Made by a program: the position numbers and the translations under genes | Shown here: positions 1 to 8,664 of the stretch, piece by piece | How positions within the stretch are numbered: the first letter of the stretch is position 1 | Layout of the letters: each line of letters begins with the position of its first letter | Source of the DNA: Niabella agricola | Lineage (GTDB): Bacteria > Bacteroidota > Bacteroidia > Chitinophagales > Chitinophagaceae | Assembly: GCF_021538615.1 (NCBI RefSeq) | Contig: NZ_JAJHIZ010000002.1 | Coordinates: 434,001 to 498,000 of the forward strand | DNA: 64,000 bases | Reading direction: 5' to 3' | Notes under the pieces: generated by a model | Databases searched by the model: none | Told to the model about the DNA's origin: nothing | Seen by the model: only the letters and a program-made list of their open reading frames with translations

Positions 1-476
1 GAATAACCGTGGCCGGTAGTTTTTGCGCCTTCATTTTTGCCAGCCCGCTTTCCACTTCCTTTAATGAGGCTTTTAAACCTGCTACATCGATTGGTGCCGG
101 TCTGGAAACAGGTCTGGCTGCCTCCCGGGCCTGCCTGTAAGCTTTAGCAAAATCGGCGCTGTTTAAGTAGTTCGCTATATACATGCAAAGCGCTTTTGCT
201 GCGATACGTTGTCGCCGCTGTTGATCTGCGGCAGGAAGGAGGCTGCCGGAAGCCGGAAGGCCAGACGCTGTGCGTCGATAGAATGCACCGCATTACTTGC
301 GTCTTCTTTTATTGATACATCGACAGGCTCGTGCCGGAAATCGCCGGTGATATTGTCCAGGATATGTTCCCGCGCCGCCTGTACCGATAAGCCGAGTTGT
401 TCGATAATGCTGTCTGTTGTTTTAAACGCAAGAACACTTAGTGAAAAGCAAATAGTGCTGTTTTGTGCTTGTACAT
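1..476 (-). pseudogene. Frameshifted secreted protein of unknown function, cut by the window edge
   Basis: A reading frame on the minus strand starts at 476 with MYKHKTALFAF and reaches a stop at 438-440. If one base is shifted near the run at 444-447, the sequence continues as SLSVLAFKTTDSIIEQLG, which completes a normal-looking signal peptide. That second frame stays open to a stop at 175-177. From about 230 downwards a third frame carries a protein-like sequence (QRIAAKALCMYIANYLNS, then FAKAYRQAREAARP) and leaves the window open. So one gene seems to be spread over three frames. It is either a pseudogene or contains two sequencing errors. No domain is recognised. It follows the lipoprotein gene at 522-1028 by 45 bp on the same strand and probably shares its transcript. 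Confidence 0.5.
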
Positions 477-521
477 ATTTTGTGTTTTAAGTCCGGATGC
501 GTCAGCAATAATCTTCTTTGT

Positions 522-1028
522 TTATTGTTTATAGAAATTAAATTCCCCGGTAGTAGTGCCTGGGGCGTAAGCCGGAGGGGCATCCGGAGCCGGGTCACGG
601 GTTTCTGTAAAGGTGCCGCTGATGAGCCCGGTATTCCGGTCATATGTACCCCGAAGCTGATGGGTATAGGGCGGATAACGGAACCGGATGGTAATGGCAT
701 TGCTCTGTATTACATAGGTGCCCGGCAGCCGGGTTACATATTCCCAGCCCTGCTTCACCCACTCAACAGTGCCGTTGGCATAAAAGTTTATGGAGCGCAC
801 GGAATCTACCCATGCTGCCGTAGGCGTATACCACACCCGTGCGCCGCGCCAGGTAACTGTGGTAATGTATTGTGCAAGGGGCGGTGTTTTGAAGGCTTTT
901 AATGTTGCTGAAATTTGTTGCTGTGCGGCCGGGCGGGTGGAGGTCATGTCCGTAATCGCCGCATCTTTTTTGATACAGGAGCACAGTAATACCGGAATAA
1001 GAAGGATCGATGAAATAACCGTTTTCAT
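522..1028 (-). CDS. Small lipoprotein, unknown function
   Basis: Predicted lipoprotein of 168 residues. It begins MKTVISSILLIPVLLCSC, a short signal peptide with a lipobox ending in cysteine, so the mature protein should sit on the periplasmic or outer-membrane face. The start at 1028 was chosen because it gives this signal peptide; a longer in-frame reading would put 22 non-signal residues in front. The mature part has alternating short strands (TYVIQSNAITIRFRYPPYTH, GTYDRNTGLISGTFTETRD) resembling a small beta-rich lipocalin-like fold, but no family is recognised. It lies 35 bp after the lipoprotein gene 1064-2143, which suggests co-transcription. Confidence 0.75.
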   Translation of the reverse strand: MKTVISSILLIPVLLCSCIKKDAAITDMTSTRPAAQQQISATLKAFKTPPLAQYITTVTWRGARVWYTPTAAWVDSVRSINFYANGTVEWVKQGWEYVTRLPGTYVIQSNAITIRFRYPPYTHQLRGTYDRNTGLISGTFTETRDPAPDAPPAYAPGTTTGEFNFYKQ

Positions 1029-1063
1029 GATTGATGGCTTTAAGTTTAAAATAAAAACATGTG

Positions 1064-2143
1064 TTATTGTGGCTTCTCTTCGCATATTTCCCATTTTTTG
1101 ATGCTCACATCGGAGCTGGCGGTTGCGCCGGCAATGGGCAGGGTTCTTGCGGCTGAATAACAGCTAAAGCCGTATCTGATGTTTAAAAGGAAGCGCTTTT
1201 CCACCAACTCCTCACTGCTCAGTTGCCGGTTTGCTGTGTAGTTAACATACCAGATCACGGGGGCTACTACTTTTACAAAATGATCCCATTCCCACCAACG
1301 GGATGCATATGCTGTTTCGCTTACAGAAAGCCAGCCACCGGATATGGCCATTGCGCCTCCCAGCCAGTCAAATTCCTTTTTAATGCGCACGAGGTTGTCG
1401 TCTTGGGGGAAAGTGCCCGGTATGGTAACGTCGGTTCCTGCATCATTCCTGCCGAAAGATCCACCACCCGGGGGAAAGCTAGCGGCAGTAGTGAACAAAA
1501 AACGGCCCTGGTCCAGCATGGCGGCAGCCGTGGCGGCCAATCCCTTGTCGGTTTTCGGGATGTCGAAAATGGTGGCCCGTGCATCCACACATTTTAAGGA
1601 AGGGGCCGGGGGAGCCGGCTCCGGCTCCGGTTTTCGTGTATGGCCCTTCATGGTAAATCCCAGGAATTCGGGCTCAAACTCAATGTCTTCCCGGAGGCTA
1701 TCCGGCAGCGCGTTGAGAATTTTTACCTGGTATTCTTTTTCATCAATGGCGGCTTTTTCCCAGGCTTCTTTTATAAAAGCGTAGTATTTTTCTTTAATCA
1801 GGCTCAGTGCTTTAGACCACTCTTCAATGGATCTGCGTTCGCTGATTTTTTGAATGTCTACAAGATAAGCCTTATAGGTGCCGGTTTCATCCTCGTTTAA
1901 AACGGCTCTCAAAGCCTCCTGGGCGGGCTTTACAATTTCGGCAACCCGCTCTTCGAAGTCTTTTGGAAATGGATAAGCTTTGTCCGGAAATGCTCCGGTA
2001 TTGTCTTTTTCGTTGTCCGTTAATGTATAGATGCGTTCGGATTGCTGCGTGGTTCTTAACGGCTCCGTTTTTACATTATAGGGCTTGGAGCAACTGTATA
2101 AAAGCGGAAACGCTAACAACAGGAAGTGGGCGATACGTTTCAT
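1064..2143 (-). CDS. Lipoprotein, unknown function
   Basis: Predicted lipoprotein of 359 residues with signal peptide MKRIAHFLLLAFPLLYSC; the acylated cysteine is in YSCSK. The start at 2143 is the one that gives a signal peptide; about 56 additional upstream codons are open but not secretory in character. The first half is charged and helical (LRAVLNEDETGTYKAYLVDI, IEEWSKALSLIKEKYYAFIK). A proline-rich linker (RKPEPEPAPPAPS) separates it from a second half with a TRP/aromatic-rich segment (ASRWWEWDHFVKVVAPVIWY). No family is recognised. It is first in a minus-strand run with the lipoprotein at 522-1028 and the frameshifted gene at the left edge, and is divergent from the sensor kinase at 2297. 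Confidence 0.75.
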   Translation of the reverse strand: MKRIAHFLLLAFPLLYSCSKPYNVKTEPLRTTQQSERIYTLTDNEKDNTGAFPDKAYPFPKDFEERVAEIVKPAQEALRAVLNEDETGTYKAYLVDIQKISERRSIEEWSKALSLIKEKYYAFIKEAWEKAAIDEKEYQVKILNALPDSLREDIEFEPEFLGFTMKGHTRKPEPEPAPPAPSLKCVDARATIFDIPKTDKGLAATAAAMLDQGRFLFTTAASFPPGGGSFGRNDAGTDVTIPGTFPQDDNLVRIKKEFDWLGGAMAISGGWLSVSETAYASRWWEWDHFVKVVAPVIWYVNYTANRQLSSEELVEKRFLLNIRYGFSCYSAARTLPIAGATASSDVSIKKWEICEEKPQ

Positions 2144-2202
2144 AATACGTTGTTTTTGATTTCTAGTTGATGCTGTAAAGCTAGGTTGGTCGGCGGTTGC
2201 AG

Positions 2203-2262
2203 GATATCCTGTAAAAAGGGGATTTTTATGGGCATCTTTGAGATATCCCTGAAATAGGGGAT
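2203..2262. promoter_or_regulatory. Pair of 21-bp direct repeats, candidate operator
   Basis: Two 21-bp sequences at 2203-2223 and 2242-2262 agree at 17 positions. Both begin GATATCC and end AGGGGAT. Each is also partly palindromic (ATCCC ... AGGGGAT in the second copy). Their starts are 39 bp apart, close to four helical turns, in the divergent region between the lipoprotein operon and the TPR kinase gene. This is the layout expected for a DNA-binding regulator, perhaps the LuxR-type regulator encoded at 4313. Confidence 0.45.
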
Positions 2263-2296
2263 GCCGGCGGCAATAGCAATACCGTTTATTTGTAAC

Positions 2297-4294
2297 ATGA
2301 AGACAATGCAACCTTTCTTCTGCAGGGGAAAAAATATACTGCTGCTTGTTGTTCTGTTACCTTTGACATGCTTACAGGTGGATGCCCAAATCAATAAAGA
2401 CAGCCTGCGCCATAATATCCGTCTGGCCTCAACCGACAGTCTTCGTATCCAGGCCCTGTATGCATACATGAAGGCTACCCTGAATGATAATACTTCCGAT
2501 TTTGAGCCCTATCTCAGGGAAATGGTTCGTTTAAGCAAGAAGACCGTTTCCAAATGGGGATTGAGTACCGCCTATATTTTATCATTATCGTATTATAAAA
2601 ATATCGGGAATTATGAAACCGCATTACGGTATGGTGATTCTGCAGCTGCGCTTTTAAGCCGAGACACCGCTTCAGGCCTGCTATTAAACAGAGGCCATTT
2701 ATACAATAACAGGGGTAACCTGTATTACAGCATCGGAGACTTCCGTAAAGCGCTTGACGATTATTTTCAGGCGGAAAGGATTTTTAAGCAACAACGGTTC
2801 AAAACCATCGCAAGTGTTTATTCCTCGATTGCCAATTGTTTTACGGAGTTAAGCAATGATCAAAAGGCTACGGAGTTTTCCGATCGGGCCGTTGAAGCAG
2901 CAATGCAATTTGATGACCCGCGTTTATTGGCTACCTGTTTGATGAATAAGGCTACGATGCTGATGAATATTGACCGGTATGCTGCTGCGGATTCTATTTT
3001 AAGTATTGTTTGGCCCGTTGTGCAGCAACTGCGAAACACTAAAAGCCTGTTTGTTTATTACCTGAATAAAGGGGATGTGACCGCATATTATCAAAAGGAT
3101 TCGTTGAAGGCACTAACGTATTATAAACAGTCTTATGCCTATGCTTCCGAAAACCACGATGTATCGCAGATTGCAAAAGCGCTGGTATCACTGGCGCAGC
3201 TCAAAACAGATATGAAACAGGCTGATGCGGTGACCTACATCGATTCCCTGTACCGGCTTGCCGATGAAAACGGGATGAGCAGTTTGAAGGCGGATGCGCT
3301 GGGGTTGTATGCCCAATGGAATGCACAAAGAGGCGATTATAAAAAAGCATATGCATATGAACGGGAGCAAAAAGCACTTTCTGACAGTCTTAATTCGGAG
3401 GAAAGCCGGCAAAAAATATCCATGCTGGAAGTGCGCTTTCGTATTGAAAACAAAGAGCAGGAAATTGCAAAATTAAAAACGCAGGATACGATCAACCGGC
3501 TCTCCATCCGCCAAAAAAGTACGCTCAATTCTATTTTGATAGGAGGCTCTATAGGGTTGGTGATCATTCTGGCGCTCCTCTACCGGAATTACCGCAACCG
3601 CCAGAAGCTTCAGCTGCAGCGGATTACAGAACTGGAAACGGAAAAACAGCTTACCGCTACGGAAGCGGTGTTGAAAGGAGAAGAACAGGAGCGTACGCGG
3701 CTGGCCAAAGACCTGCATGATGGGCTGGGCGGTATGTTGAGTGGTATGAAACATGCATTTCAGGCGATGAAAGAACATTTGATCATGACACCGGAGAACC
3801 AGCTGGCCTTTGAGCGCAGTATGGATATGCTGGATTGCTCTATTAAGGAAATGCGCCGCGTGGCGCACAATATGATGCCGGAATCGCTGGTGAAATTCGG
3901 TCTGGATACGGCACTGCGCGATTTTTGTAACGGCATTCAGCAGAGCGGTGCGCTGCACCTGGTGTACCAGTCTATCGGTATGGAGCAGGCGCCGGCCGGG
4001 CAAACGACAGCGGTTGCTGTTTACCGGATTGTGCAGGAACTGATCCATAATGTACTTAAACATGCGGCTGCCAGCAATGCCCTGGTACAACTAAGTTATG
4101 CGGAAGGAGCGCTTTCGGTTACCGTGGAGGATAACGGCAGGGGGATGGATATTGTGCAGCGCTTACATGCAGGAGGGATGGGCTGGCAGAATATTCAAAA
4201 CCGGGTAGATTTTTTAAAAGGGACGCTGGATATACAATCGCAACCGGGGCGGGGGCTGTCTGTATTTATCGAAATACCAGCAGAAAATCAGTAA
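2297..4294 (+). CDS. TPR-containing sensor histidine kinase (NarL-type)
   Basis: Sensor kinase of 665 residues. Order: signal peptide (MKTMQPFFCRGKNILLLVV onward), a long periplasmic region of tetratricopeptide-like helices (about 30-390, for example HLYNNRGNLYYSIGDFRKAL), a coiled segment, one membrane helix (SILIGGSIGLVIILALLY), then a HisKA_3 dimerisation domain with the phosphoacceptor His474 in AKDLHDGLGG. An HATPase domain follows with N box HNVLKHAAASN, VEDNGRGMD and GGMGWQNIQNR. The start at 2297 gives the signal peptide. The neighbouring gene 18 bp downstream encodes the matching LuxR-type response regulator, so this is a two-component pair. The signal sensed is unknown; TPR kinases of this form are common in Bacteroidota. 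Confidence 0.92.
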   Translation: MKTMQPFFCRGKNILLLVVLLPLTCLQVDAQINKDSLRHNIRLASTDSLRIQALYAYMKATLNDNTSDFEPYLREMVRLSKKTVSKWGLSTAYILSLSYYKNIGNYETALRYGDSAAALLSRDTASGLLLNRGHLYNNRGNLYYSIGDFRKALDDYFQAERIFKQQRFKTIASVYSSIANCFTELSNDQKATEFSDRAVEAAMQFDDPRLLATCLMNKATMLMNIDRYAAADSILSIVWPVVQQLRNTKSLFVYYLNKGDVTAYYQKDSLKALTYYKQSYAYASENHDVSQIAKALVSLAQLKTDMKQADAVTYIDSLYRLADENGMSSLKADALGLYAQWNAQRGDYKKAYAYEREQKALSDSLNSEESRQKISMLEVRFRIENKEQEIAKLKTQDTINRLSIRQKSTLNSILIGGSIGLVIILALLYRNYRNRQKLQLQRITELETEKQLTATEAVLKGEEQERTRLAKDLHDGLGGMLSGMKHAFQAMKEHLIMTPENQLAFERSMDMLDCSIKEMRRVAHNMMPESLVKFGLDTALRDFCNGIQQSGALHLVYQSIGMEQAPAGQTTAVAVYRIVQELIHNVLKHAAASNALVQLSYAEGALSVTVEDNGRGMDIVQRLHAGGMGWQNIQNRVDFLKGTLDIQSQPGRGLSVFIEIPAENQ

Positions 4295-4312
4295 ACAAGA
4301 AAGGAACTGTTT

Positions 4313-4933
4313 ATGACATATCGTGTATTTATCGTAGATGATCATCCCATGGTGATCGAAGGTATCCGGTCTCTTTTAAGCGATGAAAAGGAAATTGAAT
4401 GGGCGGGACATGCGATGAGCCTGGCCACCTGCCGTGCCTTTCTCCAACGGCAGGTGCCGGATGTGATTCTGATGGATATTAGTTTGCCAGACGGCAATGG
4501 TATAGAGCTTTGCGGGGAAGTCAGGCGCCGGTATCCTTCTGTATTTGTGATCGGGCTTAGCACTTTTAGTCAGCAAAGTTTTATTCACAAAATAATGGAA
4601 GAGGGCGCCTCCGGTTATTTATTAAAAAATGCAACCGAGGAAGAGCTGCTGGAAGCGATCCGGGAGGTTGTAAAAGGGAAGATCTACCTGAGCGAAGAGG
4701 CTTCCCAGGTCATGAAAAAAGATCGGATACCGGGGGTGGTACTTACCCGGCGGGAGCAGGAAGTGTTAGAGCTGATTGCTGAGGGACTCACCAATGTTGA
4801 AATGGCACATCGTCTTTTTGTGAGTGCTGCTACGATCGATACCCACCGCAAGAATCTGCTGACAAAACTGGATGCGAAAAATACCGCCATCCTGGTACGC
4901 AAGGCTGTTCAGCTGGAACTGATCCGGTTTTAG
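4313..4933 (+). CDS. LuxR/NarL-family response regulator
   Basis: Response regulator of 206 residues. The receiver domain (about 3-120) has the acidic pocket in IVDDH, the phosphorylation site Asp55 in VILMDISLPDGNG and the conserved lysine in YLLKNA. The C-terminal LuxR helix-turn-helix (about 143-206) reads LTRREQEVLELIAEGLTNVE and ATIDTHRKNLLTKLDAKN. It should be phosphorylated by the kinase ending 18 bp upstream and bind DNA. The direct repeats at 2203-2262 in front of the kinase gene are a plausible autoregulatory target, but that is inference. Confidence 0.95.
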   Translation: MTYRVFIVDDHPMVIEGIRSLLSDEKEIEWAGHAMSLATCRAFLQRQVPDVILMDISLPDGNGIELCGEVRRRYPSVFVIGLSTFSQQSFIHKIMEEGASGYLLKNATEEELLEAIREVVKGKIYLSEEASQVMKKDRIPGVVLTRREQEVLELIAEGLTNVEMAHRLFVSAATIDTHRKNLLTKLDAKNTAILVRKAVQLELIRF

Positions 4934-4969
4934 GTTGTACAATTATCGAGTTTAACGTTTAACGTTTCA

Positions 4970-5112
4970 GGCGTGCCCCTCGTGGCGGGTTAGAGCCGTT
5001 TTATACTCGATGATTTATGGGCTATTTACTGGTGCCCTTGTGGGACATGTAGATTGGAGGGCTATGGAGTTATTTCAGGTTTATGTTCCTGGCGTGCCCA
5101 TCTTGGGATAGA
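4970..5112. repeat. Three degenerate GGCGTGCCC repeats
   Basis: In the 267-bp gap after the response-regulator gene three similar short blocks occur at about 60-bp intervals. GGCGTGCCCCTCGTGG starts at 4970, GGTGCCCTTGTGGGAC at 5031, and GGCGTGCCCATCTTGGGA at 5091. Each is flanked by A/T-rich sequence. They look like a decayed tandem repeat. No gene is seen in the gap. Confidence 0.3.
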
Positions 5113-5200
5113 TTTATATTCCGGATCGTAATCATCTGAAAACTGTAAACCGATAGCTGACCGCTGCAATCTGATCGCTCAAATCTCGAACGTCAAACCG

Positions 5201-5647
5201 CTACTTGATATACTTTTTCAGATCGCGTTCTACATCCCGTTTTTTAATGCTCTCCCGTTTATCGTATAATTTTTTCCCTTTGGCCAGCCCGATCTCTATT
5301 TTGAAAAGCTGGTTCTCGTTCTGGAAAATACGCAGGGGAATCAGGGTGTATCCTTTTTCTTTGAGTTTGGCCTGTATTTTTTTGATCTCCCGTTTTTGCA
5401 GCAACAGTTTACGATCGCGGTCCGGATTGTGATTGTTGACCGTGCCATGAGAGTAGGGCGAAATATGCAGGCTTTTCAGCCAGATTTCTCCCTGGTGAAT
5501 GATGCAGTAGCTATCGTTGAAGCTGGCCTTTCCTTCGCGCAGCGATTTCACCTCGGTACCCAGCAGGGCCATACCGGCCAGGTAGGTGGCATCGATGAAA
5601 TATTCGTAGTATGCTGAACGGTTTTTTATGGATACCTGGTTGGCCAA
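5201..5647 (-). CDS. smpB: SsrA-binding protein SmpB
   Basis: Protein of 148 residues that binds tmRNA (SsrA) and delivers it to stalled ribosomes for trans-translation. Family signatures are clear: SIKNRSAYYEYFIDATYLAG, GTEVKSLREGKASFNDSYC, the internal YSHGTVNNHNPDRDRKLLL, and the basic C-terminal tail KKLYDKRESIKKRDVERDLK that enters the decoding centre. Length is typical. The tmRNA gene itself was not recognised in the window. The gene is followed on the same strand by a 266-bp gap. Confidence 0.97.
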   Translation of the reverse strand: MANQVSIKNRSAYYEYFIDATYLAGMALLGTEVKSLREGKASFNDSYCIIHQGEIWLKSLHISPYSHGTVNNHNPDRDRKLLLQKREIKKIQAKLKEKGYTLIPLRIFQNENQLFKIEIGLAKGKKLYDKRESIKKRDVERDLKKYIK

Positions 5648-5771
5648 CGGGGATAAGGTTTAAAAAGTTGTGAAGTGGATCTATTGACGTGCCGCTAACC
5701 GCTGCTTTATGCACGGATGCACAAGTGTGCGACGCAACGGGGTCGACCCTTGCACCGCTGCCCGGCTAATA

Positions 5772-6680
5772 TTAATTTTTAAAATGCCGGAGTACAACGG
5801 CCAGTTTATGTTTCAGATCTTTCCGGTTTACGATAAAATCAAGAAACCCATGCTCCAGTAAAAATTCGCTGCGCTGAAATCCCTCAGGCAGGTCTTTTTT
5901 GATGGTTTCTTTAATGACCCTGGGGCCAGCAAAGCCGATCAGCGCCCCGGGCTCGGCGATATTCAGATCACCCAGCATACCGAACGACGCCGTGATACCA
6001 CCGAATGAAGGGTCGGTTAAAAACGAAATATAAGGAAGCTGCGCGTCGGTAAGCTGCGACAGTTTGCCGCTGGTTTTTGCCAGTTGCATCAGTGAAAAGG
6101 CGCTTTCCATCATACGGGCGCCGCCACTTTTACAGATGCACATAAAAGGCAGGCGGTGCTGGATGCAATAGTCTACGGCTCTTGCAAATTTTTCCCCAGC
6201 CACACTGCCCAATGATCCGCCGATAAACGCAAAGTCCATGGCGGCGACCACAAGGCCTTCGCCTTCTACCTTTCCAACGGCCACCCGCATGGAGTCGTCC
6301 ATATCAGTATTGTTCCAGAAGTCTTCCAGTCTTTTTTTGTAAGGCTTCAAATCGGTAAAGCCGAGAAAGTCTCTTCCGCGGATATTGTCAAACAATTCTG
6401 TATATTCTTTATTGTCGAACAGGATATCGTAGTATTGCAGGCTGCTGATGCGGTGATGGTAGCCGCATTTCGGGCAGACATACTGCTGCTCTTTTAACTC
6501 CGTTTGCGTGGAAATATAGTTGCATTCCGGGCATTTTGTCCAAAGCCCTTCCTGTGTTTCCCGCTTTTCGGATGTTTTGGTAAGAATACCCTTTTTGATT
6601 CTTTTGAACCAACCTGCTTTTTCTTTATCCTGACCAGCCCCGCTCAGGTCGGCATCAAAATCTTCCATCTCTTTGGACAT
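5772..6680 (-). CDS. accD: Acetyl-CoA carboxylase carboxyltransferase subunit beta
   Basis: Beta subunit of the carboxyltransferase that moves the carboxyl group from biotin carboxyl carrier protein to acetyl-CoA in the first step of fatty-acid synthesis. 302 residues. The N-terminal C4 zinc ribbon is intact (Cys50, Cys53, Cys69, Cys72 in TKCPEC and YVCPKCGYH). The crotonase-like core shows AAMDFAFIGGSLGSVAGEKF, CKSGGARMMESAFSLMQLAK and DPSFGGITASFGMLGDLNIA. About 22 acidic residues precede the usual WFKRIKKGI start, a small extension. It is alone on the minus strand between smpB and the gene at 6780; accA is not in the window. Confidence 0.97.
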   Translation of the reverse strand: MSKEMEDFDADLSGAGQDKEKAGWFKRIKKGILTKTSEKRETQEGLWTKCPECNYISTQTELKEQQYVCPKCGYHHRISSLQYYDILFDNKEYTELFDNIRGRDFLGFTDLKPYKKRLEDFWNNTDMDDSMRVAVGKVEGEGLVVAAMDFAFIGGSLGSVAGEKFARAVDYCIQHRLPFMCICKSGGARMMESAFSLMQLAKTSGKLSQLTDAQLPYISFLTDPSFGGITASFGMLGDLNIAEPGALIGFAGPRVIKETIKKDLPEGFQRSEFLLEHGFLDFIVNRKDLKHKLAVVLRHFKN

Positions 6681-6779
6681 ATTCAGTTTCCTTGTTTAAT
6701 GTTTTGAGGAACAAATATAAGGATTGTTCATTTTTTACCAACCCGGATGCCTCCCGGCAGGAGAAAACCGCTTTCCGGA

Positions 6780-7289
6780 TCAGACGGCGATGCCCGTTTT
6801 TTTTGCCAGCCAGCTGTCTTTAACCGGTATGATCCAGTCATTTTCCAGTTCTGCTTTGTTAAGCACCAGGTTGTTGAAATAAAGCGAATCCGGCGTCAGG
6901 ATCTGGTGCTCCAGGGCATATTTTACCTGCGACAAGGGAAGTATTTCAATCTTGTCGTTTTTGACAAAGGCCAGGTTCTGGCGGTTGAAAAAATCCACTT
7001 TAAAGGTTTCTCCCAGTTTTTTTATAAAACGTACCGAGCTGTCGGTGCTGCAGCCGCTTACTTTTATATGAGTTTCGTCGGCCATCAGCACCACAAAGCG
7101 TCCAAAGAACAAATGGCCTTCCGCCTTAACATCGTCGGCATGACTCACCCAGGCCTCGGTAAATTCCCGGATCTGGTCTTCCGCATCAAAGGCCTCTGAA
7201 AGACTTAACAGCCGGGATGACTGGTAAACCCAAACCCTGGAATAAGGGGAGAAGCTGGAATTTAAAAGATGTTTATATTCTAAATTCAT
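6780..7289 (-). CDS. Conserved Bacteroidota protein, unknown function
   Basis: Cytoplasmic-looking protein of 169 residues with no signal peptide or membrane helix. It resembles a conserved Bacteroidota family sometimes mislabelled as an ABC transporter ATPase, although no Walker motif is present here. Recognisable stretches are YSRVWVYQSSRLLSLSEAFD, EFTEAWVSHADDVKAEG and FGRFVVLMADETH. It overlaps the upstream AHSA1-type gene by 4 bp (7286-7289), so the two are translationally coupled. The function is unknown. Confidence 0.82.
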   Translation of the reverse strand: MNLEYKHLLNSSFSPYSRVWVYQSSRLLSLSEAFDAEDQIREFTEAWVSHADDVKAEGHLFFGRFVVLMADETHIKVSGCSTDSSVRFIKKLGETFKVDFFNRQNLAFVKNDKIEILPLSQVKYALEHQILTPDSLYFNNLVLNKAELENDWIIPVKDSWLAKKTGIAV

Positions 7290-7753
7290 ATTTCATTATC
7301 TGTTTCAGCTATAACAGGCGGAACGCCTGTTTCGTTCAATTCCGCTATTTTTTTCAATGCCTGAAGTACCGGGTTTTCGTCGCCCTGGGGTGGCTCCTGC
7401 CGGGCGCCCGGGCGGTTGTCGAGCTGCCGGATCTCCAGTTCGGTTTTCCCGTTGTTTTCAGTCAGGAGATAGTACATCGTAAAATAATGTTCCGGCCGGT
7501 CTTCCAGTCCGGGGCGCGGCGCAAACAGGTTGTAAACGATCTGCCGGTAAGGCTGCATTTCCAGCACGGTGCCCCACTGTTCGAAGACCTGGTCCTGCCA
7601 TTTTGCGGTAAAACGGATGGGGCTGCCGGGTTGCCAGTCGGTGGTCAGCTCGCTTCCATATTGCCATTGTTTTACCAGTTCCGGCAGGGTGAGGGCATTC
7701 CAAACTTTTTGCGGGCGCGCATCAATGGTGATTTTAGAAATATTTGTAACCAT
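7286..7753 (-). CDS. SRPBCC / AHSA1-family protein
   Basis: Protein of 155 residues with the START-like (Bet v 1) fold of the AHSA1 family. It opens with the usual TNISKITIDARPQKVWNALT, followed by the family-like GSPIRFTAKWQDQVFEQWGT and a C-terminal helix (LQALKKIAEL). Members bind small hydrophobic ligands or act as co-chaperones, but the exact role cannot be read from the sequence. It lies 21 bp after the Fe-S protein gene 7775-8554 and overlaps the next gene by 4 bp, making a three-gene run. Confidence 0.85.
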   Translation of the reverse strand: MVTNISKITIDARPQKVWNALTLPELVKQWQYGSELTTDWQPGSPIRFTAKWQDQVFEQWGTVLEMQPYRQIVYNLFAPRPGLEDRPEHYFTMYYLLTENNGKTELEIRQLDNRPGARQEPPQGDENPVLQALKKIAELNETGVPPVIAETDNEI

Positions 7754-7774
7754 AATATTGATTCGGATAACGGT

Positions 7775-8554
7775 TTATTCCAGTTCGCCGGCAATGATTT
7801 CCGCAATATCCAATACCTGAACCTTGTCTTCTTTTTCAGCGTTTTTAACACCGTCGGTCATCATGGTGTTGCAGAACGGGCAGGCCGAGGCGATCACCGA
7901 AGCTCCGGTTTCTATCGCTTCCCTGCTGCGATCGAGGTTGACGCGCGTGGTACCTTTTTCCTCTTCTTTAAACATCTGGGCGCCTCCGGCTCCGCAGCAC
8001 AGTCCTTTGCTGCGGCAGCGTTTCATTTCCACCAGTTCCGCATCGAGCAATTCCAGTACTTTCCGGGGGGCCTCGTAAATATCATTGGCACGCCCAAGGT
8101 AACAGCTGTCGTGGTAAGTAATCTTTTTGCCCTTGAAAGCGCCGCCTTCTTTTATCTTGATCCGTCCTTCTTCGATCAGCTGCTGCAAAAATGTAGTGTG
8201 ATGCATTACCTCGTAATTTCCTCCCAGCGCGGGGTACTCATTTTTAAGTGTATTGAAACAATGCGGGCAGGCTGTAACGATCTTTTTTATATTATAACCA
8301 TTCAATATCTGGATATTCTGGTAGGCCATCATCTGGAACATGAACTCGTTGCCGGCCCGCCGTACCGGGTCGCCGGTGCACATTTCCTCTTTTCCCAGTA
8401 TGGCATACCGGATGCCTGTTTTGTCCAGCATGGCTGCAAAAGCCCGGGTAATGCGCTGGGCGCGCTGGTCAAAACTACCGGCACAACCTACCCAAAACAA
8501 CACTTCCGGGGTTTCGCCCTTTGCAAACAATTCCGCTACAGTAGCTATACTCAT
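7775..8554 (-). CDS. CCG-domain (Fe-S)-binding protein, HdrB/LutA-like
   Basis: Protein of 259 residues with two cysteine-rich CCG domains, as in heterodisulfide reductase subunit B, GlpC and LutA, where they bind an unusual Fe-S cluster. Visible motifs are FWVGCAGSFDQRA, TACPHCFNTLKNEY, RCRSKGLCCGAGGAQMF and SACPFCNTMMTDG. Full length for the family. In relatives this protein works with a 4Fe-4S ferredoxin-type partner; no such partner is adjacent here, since the upstream gene at 8974 diverges and is unrelated. It probably takes part in electron transfer. Confidence 0.9.
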   Translation of the reverse strand: MSIATVAELFAKGETPEVLFWVGCAGSFDQRAQRITRAFAAMLDKTGIRYAILGKEEMCTGDPVRRAGNEFMFQMMAYQNIQILNGYNIKKIVTACPHCFNTLKNEYPALGGNYEVMHHTTFLQQLIEEGRIKIKEGGAFKGKKITYHDSCYLGRANDIYEAPRKVLELLDAELVEMKRCRSKGLCCGAGGAQMFKEEEKGTTRVNLDRSREAIETGASVIASACPFCNTMMTDGVKNAEKEDKVQVLDIAEIIAGELE

Positions 8555-8664
8555 TCTTTTATCAATTCAATTGTACACGAAGGTATGATAAGAATGTGGA
8601 AATGTGAGAATTTGAGAATGCGGGGATGTTGAAATTTGGGAATTTGAAAATTTGAAAATCAAGG

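Noticed and set aside
3473..4090. Minus-strand open frame of about 205 codons inside the TPR kinase gene
   Set aside because: Antisense to the HisKA/HATPase domains of a clear gene; His/Gln-rich shadow composition.
7217..8632. Long plus-strand open frame of about 470 codons
   Set aside because: It runs antisense to three recognisable minus-strand genes (conserved protein, AHSA1, CCG Fe-S protein) and has no family motif.
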